From Bacillota bacterium (GTDB lineage: Bacteria > Bacillota > UBA4882 > UBA10575), in assembly GCA_012521315.1 (NCBI GenBank), contig JAAYMP010000041.1, forward strand, positions 1-10,845: DNA of 10,845 nt, read 5' to 3'. The notes under the pieces were generated by a model. It had not been told where the DNA came from. It saw only the letters and a program-made list of their open reading frames with translations, and did not search any database. Made by a program: the position numbers and the translations under genes. Every line of letters starts with the position of its first letter. Position 1 is the first letter of the stretch. This document shows positions 6,736-10,845 of the stretch, piece by piece.

Positions 6736-6769
6736 AATACACCCGGCCAAAAGCCGGGTGTATTTTTTG
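6736..6769 (+). terminator. Strong rho-independent terminator after the repeat lipoprotein
   Basis: A perfect 12-bp stem, AATACACCCGGC (6736-6747) with GCCGGGTGTATT (6753-6764), has a five-base loop CAAAA and runs directly into a T-tract ending at 6768. It begins 13 bases after the lipoprotein stop codon. The reverse strand has no matching T-tract, so it acts on + strand transcription only. Confidence 0.95.
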
Positions 6770-6788
6770 TACGGCAGGGTCTGGTTGA

Positions 6789-6956
6789 TCAGGACGCCCG
6801 GAACCGGCCGCCGTCGAGGGCGCGGAGGCGTACGACCTGACCATTGACGGCATGGCCGGTGGAGGGTTATTCTCGGTCGCGGCCGGGTTGGTCAGGATAA
6901 CCAATTCCTGATTGCACAATTCAACACTGGACGTGCCACAGCTGCCTTTGCGGTAA
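6789..6956 (+). pseudogene. Possible degraded protein remnant with Hint/intein-like C-terminal pattern
   Basis: One forward frame is open from 6789 to a TGA at 6909-6911 and open again to a TAA at 6954-6956. It has no start codon with a ribosome binding site but shows the GC-rich third positions of the native genes. The translation contains EGAEAYDLTIDG followed by GLFSVAAGLV and then, across the stop, LHNSTLD. That order (YDLTV-like strand, F-V-AGL strand, HN) recalls the C-terminal blocks of Hint/intein-like autoprocessing domains found in polymorphic toxins. The match is short and the spacing is imperfect. It could equally be a remnant of another gene or chance. No neighbouring toxin or immunity gene is present. 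Confidence 0.25.
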
Positions 6957-7199
6957 AAAACCGCCAAGCAGGCGTATGCGTAATGTTCCCAGTCAGGGAA
7001 GCCGCCGGCCCCAGAGGGCCGGGAAAGGAACTTGGGTCGTGGATCACGACAGGTGTAAGGTAACGACCGGCAAAAAGCGGCCTGGATACAAAATATTTAA
7101 TGATCTTGAGAGGATATTTATGCTAGATAACGAAAAGGTCTTAGTATTATAATGGACGGTTCCTAGCAAATTTGAATTTTAAAAAAAGGAGGAGATAAC
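6957..7199 (+). other. Non-coding upstream region of the liv operon
   Basis: Together with the preceding interval this makes about 430 bases without an intact gene. I see a short GC hairpin, CCGGCCC (7005-7011) with GGGCCGG (7016-7022) and a four-base loop, and a 15-bp dyad GTCGTG-GAT-CACGAC at 7036-7050 that could be an operator or a small hairpin. After about 7085 the sequence becomes AT-rich. A good TATAAT lies at 7148-7153 but lacks a clear -35 partner. No riboswitch or T-box pattern is recognisable. Confidence 0.45.
7148..7153 (+). promoter_or_regulatory. Possible -10 box of the liv operon promoter
   Basis: An exact TATAAT lies 47 bases before the livJ start, in an AT-rich stretch. At 17-base spacing the -35 position reads AGATAA, a poor match to TTGACA, so the promoter may be weak or activator-dependent, or the match may be fortuitous. 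Confidence 0.4.
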
Positions 7200-8342
7200 T
7201 TGCTACGCAGGAACATAGTTTTTCTACTTCTTATGTTGTTAGTTGCTACGGCGTTTACCGGTTGCATCAAAAAAGAGAGCAACGTAATTAAGATCGGTGT
7301 GTTTGAGCCGATTACCGGGGCGAACGCCGCCGGCGGACAGCTGGAAGTGGAAGGGGTAAAACTCGCCAACAAGCTGTACCCGGAAGTGTTAGGGAAAAAG
7401 GTGGAGCTGGTCATTGCCGATAACAAGTCGGACAAGGTGGAGGCGGCCACCGCCGCGGCCCGTTTGGTTGAAAAGGAAAAAGTAACGGCGATCATCGGGA
7501 GTTGGGGCAGTTCCCTCTCCATGGCGGCCGGGGATATTGTCCGGCAAGGGAAGGTGCCCACGGTTGGTGCTTCTTGTACCAACCCGCTGGTGACGGCCGG
7601 GAACGATTACTATTTCCGCGTGTGCTTCATCGATCCGTTCCAGGGTACCGTGATGGCTAACTACGCCTACAGCAAGCTGGGGGCGAAAAAAGCGGCGATC
7701 ATTCAGGAAGTCAACAACGACTATGCCGTCGGCCTGGCCCAGTTCTTTATGTTCAGTTTCAAACAGCTAACCGGTGACCAGAACTGCATCTTGGCGGTGG
7801 CCAACTACAACACCGGCGACCAGGACTTCTCCGCCCAGTTGACCAACATCAAAGCCCAAAACCCGGATGTGATCTTTGCCCCCGGTAACTTCACCGAATC
7901 GGCTTTGATCATCAGCCAGGCGCGGAAACTGGGGATCACCTGCCCCATCATCGGCGGGGACACCTGGGAGACCCAGGAATTCCTGGATATCGGGAAAGAA
8001 GCGGTGGAAGGCGCCGTCTTCTCAACCTTCTTTGCGACCGAGACCCCGATCACCGAAGAATCGGCGAAATTTATCGAGGCTTACCGGGCCGAGTACAAGA
8101 AAGAACCGGCTGCGGTGGCGGCCCTTGGTTACGACGCCTACATTCTGATTCTGGACGCGATCAAGCGGGCGGGCACGACCGACCGGGTCAAGCTGCGCGA
8201 CGAGATCGCCCGGACCAAGAACTTCCCCGGTGCCGCCGGGTTTATTACCCTTGATGAAAACGGCGATGCGGTCAAAAACGCCGTGATTAAAGTGGTCAAG
8301 GACGGGAAGTTCGCCTACCTGGATACGATTGAACCGCAATAA
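7200..8342 (+). CDS. livJ: Branched-chain amino acid-type ABC transporter substrate-binding lipoprotein
   Basis: This 380-residue protein starts at TTG 7200, seven bases after an excellent AAGGAGG (7186-7192). Residues 1-22 form a lipoprotein signal peptide ending in FTGC with Cys22, so the receptor is lipid-anchored outside the membrane. The mature part begins with IKIGVFEPITGANAAGGQLE, then VEGVKLANKL, and contains GSWGSSLSMAAGDIVRQGKVPTVG and NNDYAVGLAQFF: the typical type I periplasmic-binding fold (Peripla_BP_6, LivJ/LivK family). It delivers ligand to the LivH-LivM permease encoded next. Length and context favour branched-chain amino acids over urea, whose UrtA receptors are usually longer, but related systems take amides, short fatty acids or other amino acids, so substrate is not proven. 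A double stop (TAATAA) ends it, followed by a strong hairpin before livH that could raise receptor output relative to the permeases. Confidence 0.93.
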   Translation: MLRRNIVFLLLMLLVATAFTGCIKKESNVIKIGVFEPITGANAAGGQLEVEGVKLANKLYPEVLGKKVELVIADNKSDKVEAATAAARLVEKEKVTAIIGSWGSSLSMAAGDIVRQGKVPTVGASCTNPLVTAGNDYYFRVCFIDPFQGTVMANYAYSKLGAKKAAIIQEVNNDYAVGLAQFFMFSFKQLTGDQNCILAVANYNTGDQDFSAQLTNIKAQNPDVIFAPGNFTESALIISQARKLGITCPIIGGDTWETQEFLDIGKEAVEGAVFSTFFATETPITEESAKFIEAYRAEYKKEPAAVAALGYDAYILILDAIKRAGTTDRVKLRDEIARTKNFPGAAGFITLDENGDAVKNAVIKVVKDGKFAYLDTIEPQ

Positions 8343-8356
8343 TAAGCCAATCCCAC

Positions 8357-8395
8357 GACCTGCTTCCCCCGGGGCACCGGGGGAGGCAGGTCTTT
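8357..8395 (+). terminator. Hairpin between livJ and livH, probable partial terminator or mRNA stabiliser
   Basis: GACCTGC (8357-8363) pairs with GCAGGTC (8386-8392), and TCCCCCGG (8365-8372) pairs with CCGGGGGA (8377-8384), joined by a T-G wobble and capped by GGCA: a 16-bp stem. The following run is only TCTTTAT, a poor T-tract. In an operon this suggests leaky termination or 3'-end protection of the receptor message, giving more LivJ than permease. Confidence 0.75.
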
Positions 8396-8422
8396 ATAGA
8401 AAAAACAAATCGGGGTGTTTAT

Positions 8423-9316
8423 ATGACGCTAGATCTCTTTCTCCAACACCTTAGCAACGGGATCTCCCTAGGTAGCTTATACGCCTTGATTGCCATCGGC
8501 TACACCATGGTCTACGGGATTCTCCGCTTGATCAACTTTGCCCACGGCGATATTTTTATGATGGCCACCTACTTTGCGTTTTTCGGAATTGCCACCTTCG
8601 GTATTCCGTGGTTTATCACCTTCCCCCTGGTGCTGGTGTTAACTGCCGCCCTTGGCATGGGGGTGGAAGCCGTTGCTTACCGGCCCCTCCGTGGCGCGCC
8701 GAAAATTTCGCTTTTAATCTCTGCGATCGGGGTCTCCTTTTTCCTGGAGAATCTGACCATCGTCCTCTTTGGCGGGGTACCCAAGCCTTTTCCCGCTCCC
8801 GCGATCTTCACCGACGTGGTACAGGTGGGCACGGTCGCCATCCAAAAGCTGACCTTCTATATTCCGATCGTGACCTTTATCTCCCTGCTCGGCCTGGTGT
8901 ATTTGATCAATAAAACCAAAACCGGCATGGCGATGCGGGCCGTCTCCATGGACCAGGAAATCGCCCAGGTGATGGGGGTCAACATCAACCAGACCATCGC
9001 CCTTACCTTTGGTTTGGGTTCTTTCCTGGCGGCGGTGGGCGGGATTATGTGGGGGATGAAGTTTCCCCAGATCCAACCGTTGATGGGGGTTGTTCCCGGG
9101 CTTAAGTGCTTTATTGCGGCGGTCATCGGTGGGATCGGCAATATTGCCGGGGCGGTGATTGGCGGTTTTATCCTCGGCATTGGCGAGATCATGCTGGTCG
9201 CTTTCCTGCCCAACCTCACCGGCTACCGGGATGCGTTTGCCTTTATCCTCTTGATTCTGATTCTCATGTCGAAACCAACCGGGATTTTAGGCGAGAAAAC
9301 AGCGGAGAAGGTGTGA
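8423..9316 (+). CDS. livH: Branched-chain amino acid-type ABC transporter permease LivH
   Basis: This 297-residue membrane protein has the BPD_transp_2 (LivH) layout. Near the N-terminus is LGSLYALIAIGYTMVYGILR followed at once by LINFAHGDIFMMATY, the family signature, and six to eight hydrophobic segments are spread along the chain. Toward the C-terminus are the cytoplasmic coupling region (AMRAVSMDQEIAQVMGVNIN, about 171-190) that contacts the ATPases and the IGGIGNIAGAVIGGFILGIG segment. With LivM it forms the transmembrane channel. ATG 8423 is chosen because family homology begins immediately after it; the ribosome binding site (CGGGGTG, about 8411-8417) is weak, which fits lower expression than LivJ. 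The livM start lies two bases after its stop, so the two permeases are coupled. Confidence 0.95.
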   Translation: MTLDLFLQHLSNGISLGSLYALIAIGYTMVYGILRLINFAHGDIFMMATYFAFFGIATFGIPWFITFPLVLVLTAALGMGVEAVAYRPLRGAPKISLLISAIGVSFFLENLTIVLFGGVPKPFPAPAIFTDVVQVGTVAIQKLTFYIPIVTFISLLGLVYLINKTKTGMAMRAVSMDQEIAQVMGVNINQTIALTFGLGSFLAAVGGIMWGMKFPQIQPLMGVVPGLKCFIAAVIGGIGNIAGAVIGGFILGIGEIMLVAFLPNLTGYRDAFAFILLILILMSKPTGILGEKTAEKV

Positions 9317-9318
9317 GC

Positions 9319-10401
9319 ATGGAGATAAAAACCAGAAACCGAGTTTTGACTGCAGGCGCTATCCTCTTATTGCTGGGGTTTATTGCTTTCGCCGAGCAAT
9401 TTTTTGATTTATACATTGTGCGGATTCTTAACGTCTGTGCCATCTATGCAATTTTAGGCATGAGTATGAACCTGATCAACGGGTTTACCGGTCTCTTTTC
9501 GCTGGGACACGCGGGCTTTATGGCCGTTGGCGCTTATACCACCGCTCTTTTGACCATGTCGTCCGCGGTGAAAAAGCAGATTTTCTACCTGGCCCCTTTG
9601 GTCAAGCCGCTCGACCAGATCAATTTGGCGTTCCCCCTGGCGCTTTTGGCCGGAGGTCTTTTGGCGGCGGTGGTAGGCGCCTTGATTGCCGCGCCGGTTC
9701 TGCGGCTCAAAGGCGATTACCTGGCGATCGCGACTTTGGGGTTTGCCGAGATTATCCGGGTGGTCTTTACCAACACCCAGCGGATTACCAACGGCGCTTT
9801 GGGATTGAAGGGGATTCCCGCGCTGACCAACTTATGGTGGAGTTTTGGCACGGCCGCTTTTACCCTGGTCTTTCTGGTCTCCCTGATCAATAGCAGTTAC
9901 GGGCGGGCGTTGAAGGCGATCCGGGAGGATGAGATCGCCGCCGAGAGTATGGGGATTGATCTGGCCCGCCATAAAACCCTTGCTTTTGTGATCGGCGCTT
10001 TCTTTGCCGGGATTGGCGGGGGCCTCCTGGGGAACCTGCTGGGGACGATCGATCCCAAGATGTTCTCCTCGATGTTCACCTTCAACATTCTGTTGATCGT
10101 GGTCCTGGGTGGGATGGGCAGCCTTACCGGTTCGATCATCTCCGCCTTTATTGTCACCATCGCCAACGAAGTGCTGCGCTTCCTGGACGAGTCCATCAAC
10201 CTGGGATTTGTGGTGATCCAAGGGAAAGTGGGGATGCGCTCGGTTGTTTTCTCCGCTTTGCTCATGTTTGTGGTGCTTTTTTACCGGCATGGCCTGATGG
10301 GGACCAACGAGTTCAGTTGGGACCGGCTCCTGGCAAGCAAGGCTTTCCGGCGCTTGCGCGGCTTTAAAAAAGAGCCGGCCGAAGGGGGGGTTGACCGGTG
10401 A
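9319..10401 (+). CDS. livM: Branched-chain amino acid-type ABC transporter permease LivM
   Basis: ATG 9319 lies two bases after the livH stop with GGAG at 9304-9307 upstream, giving 360 residues, normal for LivM. The same frame is open further up to 9106, but that part is a shadow of livH. An N-terminal hydrophobic segment is followed by ILGMSMNLINGFTGLFSLG, then HAGFMAVGAYTTALL, the LivM signature, then a loop and the LKGDYLAIATLGFAEIIRVV segment. The cytoplasmic coupling segment SYGRALKAIREDEIAAESMG (about 193-213) precedes the final helices, which contain VVLGGMGSLTGSIISAF. The C-terminal tail is short and basic. It pairs with LivH in the membrane. Its last codons overlap the GTG start of the ATPase gene by four bases (GTGA at 10398-10401), showing translational coupling. 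Confidence 0.95.
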   Translation: MEIKTRNRVLTAGAILLLLGFIAFAEQFFDLYIVRILNVCAIYAILGMSMNLINGFTGLFSLGHAGFMAVGAYTTALLTMSSAVKKQIFYLAPLVKPLDQINLAFPLALLAGGLLAAVVGALIAAPVLRLKGDYLAIATLGFAEIIRVVFTNTQRITNGALGLKGIPALTNLWWSFGTAAFTLVFLVSLINSSYGRALKAIREDEIAAESMGIDLARHKTLAFVIGAFFAGIGGGLLGNLLGTIDPKMFSSMFTFNILLIVVLGGMGSLTGSIISAFIVTIANEVLRFLDESINLGFVVIQGKVGMRSVVFSALLMFVVLFYRHGLMGTNEFSWDRLLASKAFRRLRGFKKEPAEGGVDR

Positions 10402-10845
10402 GTATCCTGAAGATCGAAGATGTCACCATGTACTTTGGCGGATTGGACGCTCTCAAGGGTTTTAGCCTGGAGGTGGACCCTGGAGAGATTGTTGGTTTGA
10501 TTGGCCCGAACGGGGCCGGGAAAACCACCGTCTTTAACATCATCACCGGCGTCTACGAGCCCACCAATGGACGGGTCTTCTTTATGGATCGGGAGATTAC
10601 AGGGCTGCGCCCGGACCTGATTACCAAGGCCGGGATCGCGAGAACCTTTCAAAATATTAGATTGTTCAAGGGTTTAACCGTCATGGAAAATGTCCTGATC
10701 GCCAACCATCTCCATCTCAAGGCGAATTACCTGGAAGCCGTCTTTAAACTCCCCGGCTACCGGCGGGAAGAACGGAGGATGCGGGAAAAAACCCTGGCTT
10801 TGTTGGAAAGGGTGGGCCTCAGCGACCTCCGGACCGAGCTGGCTA
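10398..10845 (+). CDS. livG: Branched-chain amino acid-type ABC transporter ATP-binding protein LivG (3' end outside window)
   Basis: The frame starts at GTG 10398, overlapping the livM stop, with a G-rich binding site (AAGGGGGG, 10382-10389) before it. It stays open to the window edge, giving the first 149 residues of a protein of usually about 250-260. The Walker A motif GPNGAGKT is at 36-43 and the Q-loop at ARTFQNIRLF (81-90, Gln85). The latter, with the RPDLITKAGIARTFQ stretch, is typical of the LivG subfamily (PF00005 ATPases with a BCA_ABC_TP_C tail). The signature, Walker B and H-loop lie beyond the window. It would bind the cytoplasmic face of LivH-LivM and power uptake. A second ATPase, livF, is expected downstream but cannot be seen. 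Confidence 0.95.
   Translation, partial: MSILKIEDVTMYFGGLDALKGFSLEVDPGEIVGLIGPNGAGKTTVFNIITGVYEPTNGRVFFMDREITGLRPDLITKAGIARTFQNIRLFKGLTVMENVLIANHLHLKANYLEAVFKLPGYRREERRMREKTLALLERVGLSDLRTELA

Noticed and set aside
6680..6967. Minus-strand ORF of 95 codons across the terminator and the gap before livJ
   Set aside because: It reads through the antisense of a strong terminator and the end of the lipoprotein gene, has no convincing ribosome binding site and resembles no family.
9106..9318. Extended start for livM overlapping livH
   Set aside because: The extra residues are an out-of-frame reading of livH and do not look like a membrane protein; ATG 9319 gives the normal LivM N-terminus.
1..10845. 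tRNA or rRNA genes, insertion sequences, attachment sites
   Set aside because: I saw no cloverleaf-like segments with the conserved TΨC/anticodon arms, no rRNA-like sequence, no transposase motif and no flanking target duplications, though I could not run dedicated searches.

Overview
The window looks like chromosome of an endospore-forming, Gram-positive-type (Firmicutes) bacterium. It carries gerAB/gerAC spore-germination genes, lipoboxes ending in Cys on three exported proteins, strong AAGGAGG-type ribosome binding sites, and GTG or TTG starts alongside ATG. Most genes are moderately GC-rich, with one conspicuous AT-rich island. I cannot name the species. All convincing genes lie on the + strand.

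Layout. (1) 1-1118: the C-terminal half of a GerAB-type germination permease, overlapping a GerAC-type lipoprotein that loses its C-terminal domain near position 1050. (2) 1119-1274: a non-coding stretch with a long interrupted inverted repeat. (3) 1275-1988: a SIMPL/DUF541 membrane-anchored protein, closed by a rho-independent terminator. (4) 2217-3863: a full-length phosphoglucomutase with all active-site motifs. (5) 4033-4587 and 4682-5032: a macro-domain protein and a small cupin, with no obvious functional link. (6) 5033-6769: an AT-rich island holding one repeat-rich lipoprotein gene. It is split by a +1 frameshift at a T6 run, preceded by a leader whose inverted repeats can pair with the ribosome binding site and start codon, and closed by a very strong terminator. 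(7) 6770-7199: about 430 bases without an intact gene, including a possible degraded protein remnant with a weak Hint/intein-like C-terminal pattern. (8) 7200-10845: a branched-chain amino-acid-type ABC importer operon (livJ-livH-livM-livG), running off the right edge inside livG.

The genes working together most clearly are those of the liv operon: lipoprotein receptor, two permeases and the first ATPase. LivJ is separated from livH by a strong hairpin; livH-livM are 2 nt apart and livM-livG overlap by 4 nt. gerAB and gerAC would form part of one germinant receptor, but the truncated GerAC makes that receptor doubtful. I found no convincing novel multi-gene system. The best leads are the mirrored translation-start region and frameshift of the lipoprotein gene, the structured element beside the broken gerAC, and the possible Hint-like remnant upstream of livJ.
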